Below are positions 50,771-62,409 of a stretch of 64,000 nt of DNA, one piece after another. The stretch is from Epiperipatus broadwayi (taxonomy: Eukaryota > Onychophora > Udeonychophora > Euonychophora > Peripatidae): the NCBI GenBank assembly GCA_028023455.1, contig JAQFVV010000517.1, forward strand, positions 323,504 to 387,503. Direction: 5' to 3'. How positions within the stretch are numbered: position 1 is the stretch's first letter; each line of letters starts with the position of its first letter. The notes beneath the pieces are model-generated. The model was given only the letters and a program-made list of their open reading frames with translations. It searched no databases and was not told where the DNA came from. Both the position numbers and the translations under genes were made by a program.

Positions 50771-51886
50771 ATCACACCCATTGTGTCAAATTACAATGTT
50801 TAAGATATTTTGTCCAGTCTACATAAAAATTTTAAGTTTTTATTAAAAAATAAGATTTCATAAAAATCACTTATAAAACTATTCTAAATTGTTCCAGCTA
50901 TTATGTTCAGAAAATCAATTACTAATGTAATGTAAAAAGTAGTAATTGAAAATATGTCAGTAAAATAAATTGATAAACCAAAATAAAAAAAAACATGTCC
51001 AAAAATTACTAACATCTATTTAAAATATTATTTAGAGTTTGGAAAATATTAAAATTTGACAAAAAACAAACAAACATCAAATTACTAGCAACTAATGAAA
51101 TGGCAATTAGCAAATATTAAAATCAAAATGGATATTATGTTTAAAAAACAATTAGTAGAGCCTTGTCTGCAAAGTAAATAAATACTTATATGGAAAAAAA
51201 TATTTTGAAATTATTTTTATGATTACGTGAACATGATTAAAATTAAAAAACAAAAAGAACATTAAAATGAATAATTAAACTAATTACCAAATACATCACT
51301 ACACCTAGTTATGAAAGAAGAAAACACATGCTTATGCTGATAGCATACAATTTCAGACATTTCTTTAAAATATTTATAACTTGTTAAATGGTCTTTATTT
51401 TACTTTGTTTGTCAGTAAATAGATAGGTTACTGTTATTTGCCAAATATTAAAATCTAAACATAATGCATATTTTATTATTATGCAAAAAAAGTAAATCAA
51501 AAATATATGCATAAATTACAACAGGGAGAAAGTGTGGTAATGGCTACTTAATATCTGTCTAAAAATTAAAACAAATTTTGAAGTGTTCATATGAACATTT
51601 CCGCAATCACGCTATATTATGAAAAACAATTATATAAAAAATACTTGTTTTTGTTGATCGTTTTTGAACTGTAAATATATATAATATTATTAATAAACAG
51701 TTGAATGGGGAAAAATAGACAGTATTAAGCTTATACACATGTGAATATGGTTCGATATATAAAATATAGATGTGGTCTAGGAAAAAATAATAATTTGTTC
51801 ATCAAACAAAAATTACAATGGCATTGTTTTTTATTTATTATTTTAATCTGTAAATGTTGTTTATTTGTTAATATTTATCTGTCTAT
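50771..51886. other. A+T-rich stretch, nothing recognised
   Basis: No coding or repeat signal recognised; (tcta)-like texture begins near 51,875. Confidence 0.5.
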
Positions 51887-51898
51887 ATGTCTATGTAT

Positions 51899-52154
51899 AT
51901 ATTGGGAAAAAAAAAGACTGAAGTGGAGTTGGGCTGGACATATTGCTAGAAGAGATGATAATAGATGGACATTTGAAATTTTAAACTGGATTCCAAAAGA
52001 TTGTAAAATACACAGAAAGAGACCACATGTGAGATGGATGGATGAAATAAGAAAGTGTGCAGGGGTGATGTGGAGAAGAGAAGCTAAAGATAGTAAAAAA
52101 ATGGATTGAACTTAGAGAGACCTTTATCCTGCAGTGGATTGATAATGGTTGATG
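51899..52154 (+). mobile_element. Severely 5'-truncated RTE-like LINE copy with target duplication
   Basis: Only the last ~250 bp of the LINE are present, coding GHIARRDDNRWTFEILNWIP, then HVRWMDEIRKCAGVMWRREA, and ending gataatggttgatg. The 12-bp word atgtctatgtat stands immediately upstream (51,887-51,898) and again immediately downstream (52,155-52,166), as expected for a target-site duplication of a LINE insertion. The reading frame is intact over the first two-thirds, making this the best preserved C-terminal stretch of the family in the window. The site lies in a (TCTA)-rich tract, so part of the match could be chance. Confidence 0.8.
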
Positions 52155-52620
52155 ATGTCTATGTATCTATATTTACTAATCCACCAGTCTACACATTTGA
52201 TCATGCATATATCTCTATTTGTTATAACTATATCTATATATCTCTATCCATTCTATCTATATCTATATATCTATATATTCATCCTTATATCTATATGTCA
52301 ATCTATTCTTCATCTATGTCTATATTTACCCAATGTTGTATATCTAAATATCTATCTAATTACCTCCCTATCTACGTATCTATTCATATAGATGGATATA
52401 TTCATGAATGAATAGAAAAATAAATAAATAGTTGGAAAGATATATAAAAATGGTGAATAGACATAAAGTTAGATTTAGTTAAATAAACAAAAAAATAAAT
52501 AGAATGATAAATAAATAGATAGATAAAGAGAAAGTGGACAGATAGGTAGATAGAATGGATGTAAAATAGTTAGACGAATGAGTAAATCAGGTTACATATA
52601 GATAAAAAATATATACATTC
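52155..52620. repeat. Degenerate (TCTA)n / (TAGA)n tract
   Basis: A loose tetranucleotide tract (tctatctatatctatatatc) up to about 52,400 is followed by a purine-rich counterpart (aaataaatagatagataaag) to about 52,620, so the two halves are loosely complementary. The overlapping open frames here are repeats of S, I, Y and L only. Confidence 0.8.
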
Positions 52621-53165
52621 ATAGATAGATAATGGATTAAAAAATAAGTAGGTATTTTGGATGTATGAATATCTAGATGGAGGATTGTATGAATATATAT
52701 TAAATATATAAATAAATAGCTAGATAAATAATTCCATAAATAACATTATTTCCAAATTGAACTCTAGGATTAGTACTATCCATTACATTTCCAGCTGTAT
52801 TAACCATCTGACTAAAGTATTGTAGCTCTTACTTCTGTTTAACATTTATTTTCAGTCCTACTTGTTTCCTGTCATCTGATACTCTTGCAATGTTTTCTGA
52901 AATTCTGAAGTATAGTTGTAAAAACAACCACATCATATTACAAATATGTGTATATATTTGTGTTTCACAGAGAGTTTTGAATAGGCATTGCAAAACTTTT
53001 AGTTCAGTGCATTATTTTCTTTTTTTTTTTTTAATTTGAAAAGACCATACCCATATATATATATATATATATATTTGAATAGACCATACCCATATATATA
53101 TATATATGCTTATTCAAATCTACATAAGATAAACTTGAAAGTTTTTCATCAGATTCAGAATTTTT
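52621..53165. other. A+T-rich stretch with duplicated microsatellite
   Basis: At 53,038-53,107 the phrase gaNagaccatacccatatata occurs twice, each followed by (AT)n, about 45 bp apart. Near 52,740-52,900 a minus-strand LINE-like texture (FADD-region-like spacing as in the 26.4 kb remnant) can be suspected but not supported. Confidence 0.5.
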
Positions 53166-53258
53166 ATTTTACACCACATGATCACCATTTCTTATGCTTG
53201 CTCATAACTGTTAATAAAACAGGCAAAACTCTCCATACAATAGTACCACTCACTTTTA
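53166..53258. mobile_element. Foldback family F, arm fragment
   Basis: Contains accacatgatcaccatttct, tgttaataaaacaggcaaaa and ctctccatacaatagtacca, that is, the outer ~90 bp of a left arm. It then stops; no right arm is present. Confidence 0.75.
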
Positions 53259-53925
53259 TTTTAGTTAGTCAGCTCGTAATTAGTTATGTTATCATTCATC
53301 TAAATATTGTTAGCTAGAGATCAAAATACAAATATCCAGTCAAACACTATCATCCATTGAATTTTTATGTCTAATGAATACTGCCATCTCTAACTTTCTT
53401 CTATGAAAGGTTGTAAAAAATATCATGGTTCAACTTTCACTTAGATATATGATATAAATTCAAATCATTGATTAGTTATAGAAATTCAGATGAGGATTTT
53501 GGCATATTTTGCCTGTTTAAAGAAAAAGAAACTCCATTTATCTTGGCATTATTGGTATCATGTTTATTCATTGAGAATAAAAATATTTCCAAAATAATTG
53601 AAAATAGTTAGTTACTATTAATTCAGGCCAATTATTTGTATAAAACTAAATTAAAATTATAATTATATATTCTATACATAACTAAGATAATTCCATTGCT
53701 AAAATGTAATCATTTAAAGGCAATATTCAGAGAATGAATTTTAGAATATACACACTTAAATTTAAAATTTCACATTTCTATTTATTATTATTCTAACTAT
53801 GAACATCTTAGTATTTCCATATATTGTTATTTTAAATGTAATGGTTGCCGTTAATAAGAATGTTTAGCCCGAAAAGACATCAAAGTTATACTTTATACTT
53901 TCAATGTTTTCTCTGAATATACATT
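53259..53925. other. A+T-rich stretch, nothing recognised
   Basis: No coding, repeat or RNA gene signal was recognised. Confidence 0.5.
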
Positions 53926-54123
53926 ATTAATGTGATATATGTTCTTTATTACTTTTTACAATGCTTTCTTACAACTTACTATTGACAGTTTTGATTGCTT
54001 CAGCAATTTTTTTCAGAACTTCTATTTCTAAGTAGAAGATCTGAAAAATATTGATGGGTCAATCAAAACTGTCAAAAATGAGTTGTATTGTGAAAAATAA
54101 TAAAGAATATAAATCATATTAAT
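53926..54123. mobile_element. ~200-bp hairpin element with minimal loop
   Basis: The whole segment folds on itself. Outer attaatgtgatatatgttctt pairs with aagaatataaatcatattaa; ttgacagttttgatt with aatcaaaactgtcaa; and the centre ttcagaacttcta with tagaagatctgaa. The loop is only a few bases. No coding capacity. It could be a small MITE or a transcribed hairpin. Confidence 0.75.
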
Positions 54124-55036
54124 ATTATAAAGATTTGTCATTGCTATAAGAAATATAAAGTTATGATATAAATTATTATTATTGCTTTTAATTTATTTAT
54201 GCACTGCTTTGTATCTTTAGAATCAAATATTACCTTTAATTTATTAATGTACAGTTTTCAATCTTGAAAAGTATTTATTTCCTTATTTACCAATATTTTA
54301 ATTGACTAATAAAGTATAATATTGTTTTCTAGTGTGTAGAGATAAATCAAGTAATAACCTAGTAAATTGTGAAAATAAATTCATATTCATTCTAGATTTG
54401 CCATAAAGTATAAATCCAGTACTATTTTGAATATCCAGTATAACCCATAGCTTTAAGCAATATAATATCTTAACTGATTCAACGTACATATACATGATTT
54501 GAGTTTCAAAATACGATTAAAACAACAACTATAAACTATACATATGAACAATTAACAAGTAGGATGCATAAGAAAATTAATCAATTACCACTACATGTAA
54601 TTTAAAGGCAAAGTTGTAGGATTGGCTTGGCTTAAACAACATGCTTTGGATAATGTGGCTGGGCTGACCTATAACTGGATCCATATGGATATGCATTAAT
54701 AAATAACTTATTTACAAATGCGCTTATAAATATGATTCGCAGCTACAAATAAAATGATTGTTACATCAAAAACTTTGGATATATATTTTTTTAAATAATC
54801 ATACTTTCATTTTATCAATTACTTCAATAAAAACAATACTAGATCTAAAATTTAATTGTCTAGAAATTTTTGAATTCTATTCTTGATAAAACATGAATAG
54901 AAAAAATCAAATCTACAATTAAACAAAGATAAATATTGAAATGAAATATTTACCCTGACATATCCGTTTCACCTAGTTACATTCTTCAAACCACTCGTTG
55001 CCAGGTTTAAATCATAAAAAGTATCTCCAGAGATAC

Positions 55037-55067
<31 letters not shown>

Positions 55068-55126
55068 ATTAACATAGTTTTATTAAAATTAATGTAAAAT
55101 TTAATTTAATTCATAACTCGATTTAT
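54124..55126. other. A+T-rich stretch, nothing recognised
   Basis: Slightly richer in G+C at 54,610-54,700 (ggattggcttggctt, gtggctgggctgacct), without a recognisable frame. An (AT)n/(TG)n tract lies at about 55,036-55,068. Confidence 0.5.
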
Positions 55127-55136
55127 AATGTAGTTT

Positions 55137-55552
55137 GATAAACAGAGCAAAACTCTCCATACTGTATTGCCACCAGTGCTAAACAGAGTAATCAATGGAT
55201 GCCAGAAGGCTTGTGCATAAAATTCCTATCTAATGCCTACTCATGCAATATTCCCACACTAGTTTCTGGCTTGTGGCCTTTGTCAGTGAGGAGCTTTGGA
55301 TCTGAGAGCACTGCATCTAGATCTTAGGATCTAATGTAACCCTCTAGCAACAACCTTTTATCTCCACTTAACTACAAAACTATGAGAATAAAATTGAAAA
55401 CACAAAAAAATATTTTCAATCTAAGCTCAATAGCTTATATAGTCATATGGGTCTGAACTCAGTTCAGCACCCATACATTTTGGTGTCTTTGGTTATTTTA
55501 CAACCATAGTCACCACTATCCTATTAAACAGGATTGGTGTTAAACCATTAAG
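55137..55552. mobile_element. Foldback family F, long-form arm and module (inverted relative to 46 kb)
   Basis: An arm (gcaaaactctccatactgta ... tgccagaaggcttgtgcata ... tctggcttgtggcctttgtc ... ctgagagcactgcatctaga) leads into the long-form module (taatgtaaccctctagcaac ... acccatacattttggtgtct ... ctattaaacaggattgg). The pair is the reverse complement of 46,096-46,500, and the conserved order of arm and module shows that the long form is a real element variant. Confidence 0.8.
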
Positions 55553-55863
55553 CATCACATGATCACATCTCCTATACTAGCACATTAATTGTTGATAAAC
55601 AGAGCAAAACTCTCCATACAGTATTGCCACCTGTGCTAAACAGAGTAATCAATGGATGCCAGAAGGCTTGTGCATAGAATCCCTATCTAATGCCTATTCA
55701 TGATTTATCCCCAGACTAGTTTCTGGCTTGTGGCCTTTATGCACAAGCCTTCTGCATCCATTGATTACTCTGTTTAGCACAGGTGGCAATACTGTATGGA
55801 AATTTTTGCTCTGTTTATCAACAATTAATGTGCTAGTATAAGAGATGTGATCATGTGATGCTT
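55553..55863. mobile_element. Foldback family F, short copy at 55.6 kb
   Basis: Outer ends ccattaagcatcacatgatc (from about 55,546) and gatcatgtgatgcttaatg are a nearly perfect inverted pair. The arms (aacagagcaaaactctccat ... tgccagaaggcttgtgcat) pair with the right side (gcacaagccttctgcatcca ... ctgtttatcaacaattaatg). The centre is collapsed. Together with 55,137-55,552 it forms the same two-part composite as 45,650-46,500, inverted. Confidence 0.85.
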
Positions 55864-55889
55864 AATGTAGTTTATTAAAAATGCATGTA

Positions 55890-56851
55890 CACCTGGGTCT
55901 CATTTTATGCGATAGATAGGTTCCTCAGAAAACACACGCAAATGAAATCTTGCAAAAATAGACGTAACTTACATTGAAAAATGGGGGATGTGGTCTGTGA
56001 TTTTTCAAAATTTGCATAAAAGCAAAGCATCAACTTAAAATTACTTTAAAATTCGTGCAAAAAAATAAGGAAATAACATATGACTAATAAAAAATTTCAA
56101 ATTTGAAAAAAAATGATACAAAGCAAACTTTTTTTAACTATAATATTTAATTTTATTCAAAATAATATATTTTTATGCATAATTTACAGTACAGTAATTT
56201 ACATTTTTTTATACACGTTTTAATTATTATCGATGAACAGGTTCGTTTGAAAACTGGTAAAAAAATCAGATTCTTCTGAAGAGGAAACACAACTAACACC
56301 AACTTCACTCTCATGTTGTGTTACTGATTTTCTGGTGACAATGTAATTAGTAATTAATCTTTGAGACAATGATTTTATTAATTGTTTATGAAGCTCATGA
56401 TATCCAGACATACAACCATTTAGCTCTCATTGGAATTTAAGAGCACATTAATGATTAGTGTCATTAATAAGAAAATAATAATTGATTACATTCTTTTTTA
56501 AAAAGCAAAAACAGAATGTGATTTAAAATGCAAAATTAACACGTGCAATGTTTGAACAAATTTACATTATAATCTTGTAAAATTTAATGTGTGTATACAT
56601 AAAATGTGGAAATCATGATTTTAATTTCATTATTGCATAAAATCTTACTATTATAAAGCACTGAAAATATTGAAATTACTAAGATAAAAGTCGAATTCCA
56701 ATAATGTTCTATTACTTTCAATATAATGTAAGTCTGTGAAATTTATTATTTAAAGTAATAGTGCATTATTGGAGGTCGACTTCCAGTGAAACATGAATCG
56801 CATAACTTCAAAATCGTGATTAATAAGTCCGCGTAAAAAGAGACCCAGGTG
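55890..56851 (-). mobile_element. Pogo/Tigger-like TIR element, copy B (~0.96 kb)
   Basis: The reverse complement of copy A at 49.0 kb with internal deletions. It starts cacctgggtctcattttatg and ends with the complement of cacctgggtctctttttacg, flanked by TA at 55,888-55,889 and 56,852-56,853. The minus-strand frame 56,411-56,220 (HKQLIKSLSQRLITNYIV, TQHESEVGVS, then an acidic, Ser-rich stretch) is longer than the counterpart in copy A and may be the C-terminal piece of the lost transposase. The inner hairpin near 56,690-56,775 is retained. Confidence 0.8.
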
Positions 56852-57803
56852 TAAATATGTGGCTTGTATGTATTACCACAATATATATATATTAGACATA
56901 TTCTATTTTTGCAATTTGTTATTTTTTTTTATTTATGATACTTTCTAAAACCTATTTCTAGAATAATCTGTAAAATAATATCACACAATTCAAATTTAAG
57001 TTGGGACAGTAAGCTAATTAATATTAAAAGTTATTAAACAATAGATGTTTGTCAAAATATATTTTATTTCTAAGATAAACATCTAACTAATTTTGTAAAT
57101 CACTAAAATCTTATATGAAAACAAAAATAAAATTCTTAAAAATAACCTCGTCAAGAAATACACAAAAAACAGGAGTTATTTTGGTTCTTAAAATTATAAA
57201 ACTTCATGTGTTAATGGCTTGTTCTTGCTGGAGAGAAAATAATTAAAATATATAATGTAATGGAAGGTGAGTATATATAGGCCAACTTTTTCTAGGTAAG
57301 ATATACACTGCCAAATTTTTTAAGCATGGCTAACAGAATCCATAATGGTTGAATTTTTAATATGGATGAGCAGTAGAGGCAGGAGTTACTGTTCTCCAAG
57401 CCTGGAGAATGGTGGAAGAAAAAATTCTGTAACTGACCCGCTGTATTGATATTATTACCTGGAGAGATGTGCTGCCTATTACAAAATAATTTTTGCTACC
57501 ATACCCACAAACAAAAATTAATGTGAACAACAATAAATCAAAGGTAAAAATCTTAATGCCACTGCAAAGAACTCTGAAATGAACATTCTAAAACTATATC
57601 TATTATATAACTATAACCGAAAGTTCAAAGTAAATTTTAATCTCCAAAACCTTTCATCTATTTAAATAGTAAAGTCATTAATAGATACTGTTTTACTCTC
57701 TGTAATTTTAATATCTGTAAAATCTTTAATTCTGTATAAACTAAAATATAAAATTAATGAACATGCTAGTAATTGTACCCTATATTTATTTTTGTGCTTG
57801 CAG
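56852..57803. other. Unrecognised stretch, G+C-richer at 57,340-57,480
   Basis: The segment with gagcagtagaggcaggagtt and ccaagcctggagaatggtgg stands out in composition, but no frame or RNA signature was recognised. Confidence 0.4.
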
Positions 57804-57825
57804 TGATGCCTATGCTGTTGTGTAA
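57804..57825 (+). other. Possible terminal exon (weak)
   Basis: A pyrimidine-rich run ending tttttgtgcttgcag (57,789-57,803) matches a 3' splice acceptor. The next bases can be read as GAT GCC TAT GCT GTT GTG TAA, a short C-terminus DAYAVV, if the upstream exon ends with two bases of a codon. The possible first exon at 20.9 kb ends after one base, so the two cannot be joined directly. Chance matches to an acceptor are common in 64 kb. Confidence 0.15.
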
Positions 57826-60825
57826 ATTTTAGTTATTAAGTTTTTGTTTTTTTATGAATATGCTAATATGCCAAATGTAACTAAAAACAGTGAGCATATT
57901 CACTGTAGTAAGTTTGTACTGAAGATATTATTTCTATCTCCAATCTAACAAATATTGAATAATGCTTAATTATCTCTAACCTGAATCGCTGTTTCAAAAT
58001 TAGATTAAATAGTTATAATATTTGGTCATTTGGTGATCACTATAATGACTCAAATTGTTTGAAAATTTAGTCCTTAATAAATTATTATTCTGTTTTACCA
58101 ATATATGATTTCTAAAGGTTATTTTACTTTAGAAAGGAATTCTGTACAAAGATATATGTTACAAAGCTATACTTTGTAGCTAAATTTTGTATTTCATCAT
58201 TATTTCTAACTCCTTAAAATTTACCTCTTACTATTAAAATCTGATTGATGTTGCAGATCAGTTATTTATTAGACAGGATTATTAGTTTATTAATTCAGTC
58301 CCTTTATTATTGCATTAATTTTAATTTTTAGATTATGAACTGGCTTGTGTTAGCTGTCCAATGATTTTTAATTTATTTTGAGGCATTTGTAATTATTTGT
58401 AGTATAGATGTTATACTGTCTTTGTGTGTTGTGGTTGTGGACTTATGATATAGGTATAGATTTATCCCTATCTTGCTAGACCTTATGCGCCAATGGCAAA
58501 TACTGCCCTGTTATTGACTGCTCATGTAATGGTGGACATAGGTCACACCCAGAGACCAAATTGTTTGGGTATGAGCACCAAATATGCAACTGGTGTACTG
58601 ACCAAGGACTTTTAATGAGCATATTTAATCTCTGAAGTTTGTATGTTTCAAATTAATTAATTCATTAGCAAGCTGTTCATTCTGAATGAACTGCACATCT
58701 TATATGTGGAAATAACTTCTCATCTGCACTGCCAAATCCCTAATAAAATTTAGTAATTTGCTTATAGTGGATCACATGCACATCTCCCCCCATGTAGATA
58801 CATATTTGTGACTTTATACAAAACTATGAGAATCTCTGGTATAATAGATCATGATTCACATCACCTCTCAAGCTTAATGACTATGCTTAAACCCTAATTT
58901 ACTCAGTTTAAATATCAGAAATATTAATGTTACAGAAGATAATATATATGTCTGGTTATTCCCATTATCTCTGTTACTTGGCAAACCATAATAATAGAAT
59001 TGGATATCATTTGTCATATTAAATTATCATAGACATCAACTATTCACTAAGCACAAAGGCTGTTGCATTAACTTGAATGAATTCTCTGATACTATATTAC
59101 CTTTAATTAACTTGCTATGTCTGATAGCTTTGAATTAATATAATCTAATCTATAATTGAGAATAACTTGTCATGTTTTATGTTAATTATTGTCAACTGTA
59201 ATAATATTATTTAAATTTACCTCAGCTCCATAATCATTTTTCTCCTACTCTAATCCAATTAAATTATTAATTAAATGCATTTACTATATGTAATAATTAT
59301 AATAGTAATATTAGTAATTTATTAATTAGATTTATTTTATCATAACCAAGTTGTGTTGCATTGTGTAGTAAAGTTTACAGTCTCATTCTTCTCCCTGTTC
59401 AGAAATGTACTGTGAGCTAAATAAAACTTGTAGGTATACCCAGTAATGTTATTCCTAGAGTGTTAAATCATGAATCACTGGTAAATAGGTTGAAACTTCA
59501 GTGGATTTCAAGACTCCTATATCCCTTATCGACTAGGTTTGGTATATTTTACCAGCATTCTAGGTTTTATGTGAAAATACAATTCTGAACGTAACAATAT
59601 ACAATCAAAATTAAACAGATAAGGCTTATGTGATATTTTTTTTATCTTTTTCACGCTTGAAAGCCTCACAAGTGCAATACTAAAATAATTATAATAACCC
59701 AGGCAACATTGTCTTACATCTGTTTCATCAACATATAGTTCTCAGACTAACTCTAATGGATAATGGAATATGTAGGTAAAGTCTAAGATCTCAGTTGCAA
59801 ATAATTTTATTTTTAACAAAAGTAATATAAATAATATATATTTAAAAAATAAGAATATATATATATATTATTATTATTATTATTACAACTAATTTCAAAT
59901 AATCTCGAGTGCATTTCTTTATTGGCACATATGTGTTAGTGAAATAAAAATAAGATTTATACACGAATACTTTCAACATATTAGTGAATCATGCTCATAC
60001 ATCCAGGGTTTTGGAAAGCACATTATTTGCAATAATCCATTTAGCAGAAGATTAATATATTATATGATCATACTAAGATTATATTTGCAAACTGTAGGAA
60101 CTTGTGGAAAAAAAACTTTGTCTTTTGTAATATATATTTGAATATTGTAATCCTCGCCCGTAGTCCTTGAGCAATACCTATATAAAAAAAGGCATTTTTT
60201 TCTGTTTGTTTGTGAAAAAAACAATAAATTAAGTAATGCATCTTTCAAAGGAATTAAAAACTATTAAATTAAAACAACATTTTAGATAATTATTCTTTAT
60301 AGTTAAATCAGATATTATTTTTATTTAATTTAAAGGAAATAATGAAATTTGTATTCGGTGTTTGCATTTTTCAAAGATATTCTTTTTTTAGTTTTAATGG
60401 CTTTCTTTTAAAACTAGAATATAAATTACCTTTTATTAATTCAAAAAACTTTAAAATTAAAATTCTAATGTATAAACAAACTTTCTAAGTGAGTGTAAAC
60501 ATTATATATATATAATTTTGCCTATACATACAGTTTAATTGTCGACTAATTAAAAATAAACAATGTTTTATTACATTTTATTAGCTTTGCTTGAAATGTT
60601 AAAAAGACGTTTGTTTACCTTTTTCTATCACATACATAAGATGGCAATCGCATTGTTTATTTATATGCTTTAGACAAAAATAAAAAAACCTTTTGAAAAT
60701 TCATGCCACTAATTTTTTTACATTTTTTATAAAATTAAATTATTAAAACTTTATATTAGAATTATCTGCAGAAAAAAATCTTTAAACGAATACGACATTC
60801 TATAACTAAAAATGAAAAATTACTT
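57826..60825. other. A+T-rich stretch; G+C-richer patch at 58,430-58,630
   Basis: No gene recognised. The patch around 58,430-58,630 (cttatgcgccaatggcaaat, ataggtcacacccagagacc) is compositionally distinct and could be a SINE or exon remnant, without further support. A short (AT)n-(ATT)n tract lies at about 59,857-59,885. Confidence 0.4.
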
Positions 60826-60831
60826 GGGAGT

Positions 60832-60925
60832 TCATACAAAGTTCAAGCAATCGAAGTGTCAGAGGTGAACCGCAACCAATGAACATTGAACTTTAGGCTA
60901 CCAATGCATTAACCACTAAGGATAA
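60832..60925 (-). ncRNA. Weak tRNA-like sequence
   Basis: The minus strand reads ccttagtggttaatgcattg (A-box-like) and, about 45 nt later, ggttcacctctgacacttc (B-box-like). The anticodon arm does not pair convincingly. It may be the head of a tRNA-derived SINE; the ggttcac core is shared with the tRNA-like sequence at 41.5 kb. Confidence 0.25.
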
Positions 60926-61553
60926 AATAATCAAATGCTTTATTGTTTGGTGGGTTATTAAAATATCAGTGGCAAAAATAACATAAAGAGGTTGTGATCA
61001 ATGGACTTTAATTACAGTATGAATTCATAACTACATCAAACTATGCAATGTATTTTTAAATATACCATCTATTCAAATTGTAATTCACTAAATATCTCCC
61101 AGACAGTCATTTTAGTGTAACATTTTATCTAAACTTTAATATATAACATTTATGCAACACTATTGCTAATGATTACTTTTAGAAAAACAATCCTACATGA
61201 TTTATTTCATAGTTTAGGGTTTTTTAAAAAAAGCTTACTTTCAACCACAAAATAGTTTTAATAATTTCAAATGCTGAAAATTGGCATATATGTATCAATC
61301 CAATATATAATTACATTAACAATTTAGAATTATCATGTTTGTTTTATTAAATATCGTTGTGTTTTAACTTTAGAGCAGATTAATACACAAACAATAATCT
61401 TTAAAAATCAATGATAAAATAAAAAAAGATGAAAGCTGAATGCTGGATTAGTAAGATTAATTTGAAAAATGAATATTTAAAATAATTCAGACTGGAACAT
61501 CTGCATGAAAGTGTACACACATACATAAATAAAAACATAAAATATAATATTGT
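60926..61553. other. A+T-rich stretch, nothing recognised
   Basis: No coding or repeat signal up to the target duplication of the LINE copy at 61,554. Confidence 0.5.
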
Positions 61554-62409
61554 ATTAAGAATTGATTCATAAGTAAAAACTGCTAAACACATTTATTACA
61601 AACTTTCTTTTCAAAAACATAAGCATAATTTCTTTTAATATTGTCATTTCTACCAAAAGCACTCCAACTAAGTTTAATTCTATGATTAATTTCATCTATT
61701 ATGATTTCATCTATAGTAATAATCTGACCAATGTATTTATACTTGTTAACTTTTTCTAAGTCATCATAATCAATCTTTATTTTCATTTTTTTTAAAAATT
61801 CATTGAACATTACTTTAGTCTTTTTAATATTTACCTTTAATCCTACTGTTTTACTTTATCTAATAACTCTTGTAAGATTTCTGGAATCACTACAACATTA
61901 TTAGCAAAAACAACTACATAATCTGCAAAATCTAAATGACTTAAATAACCCCCCTTTTTCACTTCTAGCTTCTCATTTTAAACCATAAAATACTTCTTAC
62001 AGCACTTAATACGAGAGCAATACAGAGATTTCAGACCATTCAAAGAAGTATGGAGAGATTCATATTAGGAGTAACAAGAATATATCAAAAGCACAATATA
62101 AGGGTAAGAGAACAAAAAGGTTACTGATATTATTGAAAGAATTAAAAGACTATAGGGGAGTTGGATGGACATATTGCTAGAAGCGATGATAGTAAATGGA
62201 TAATTGAAATCATAAATTGAATTCCAAGAAATTTTAAAAGACCCATAAAGAGACTACATGTGAGATGGATGGATGAAATAAGAAAGTGTGTAGGGGCAAT
62301 GTAAAGAAGAGAGACTAGATATCAGAGAATATGAATTGAACTTGGAGACACCTTCAGCCTATGATGTATTGATAATGGTTGACAATGATGATGATGATTA
62401 AGAATTGAT
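61554..62409. mobile_element. RTE-like LINE insertion with inverted 5' part and 13-bp target duplication
   Basis: The word attaagaattgat occurs at 61,554-61,566 and 62,397-62,409 and encloses the element. The left part (61,567 to about 61,985) encodes RT on the minus strand: GGYLSHLDFADYVVVFANN (catalytic FADD reads FADY), KTKVMFNEF, KYKYIGQIITID, INHRIKLSWSAFGRN. The right part (about 62,005-62,396) encodes the following portion on the plus strand: RAIQRFQTIQRSMERFILGV, HVRWMDEIRKCVGAM, ending CIDNG and an (ATG)n tail. The two parts are adjacent pieces of the same ORF in opposite orientation, meeting at the 5'-most end of the inverted part, as in twin-primed LINE insertions. Stops in both parts; non-functional. 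Confidence 0.85.

Noticed and set aside
52106-52411. Overlapping S/I/Y-rich open frames
   Set aside because: Translations of the (TCTA)n tract.
45650-56851. A large inverted duplication containing family F and pogo-like copies
   Set aside because: Both element types occur once on each side in opposite orientation, but the order is F, pogo, F', pogo' rather than mirrored, and intervening sequence does not match, so separate insertions are simpler.
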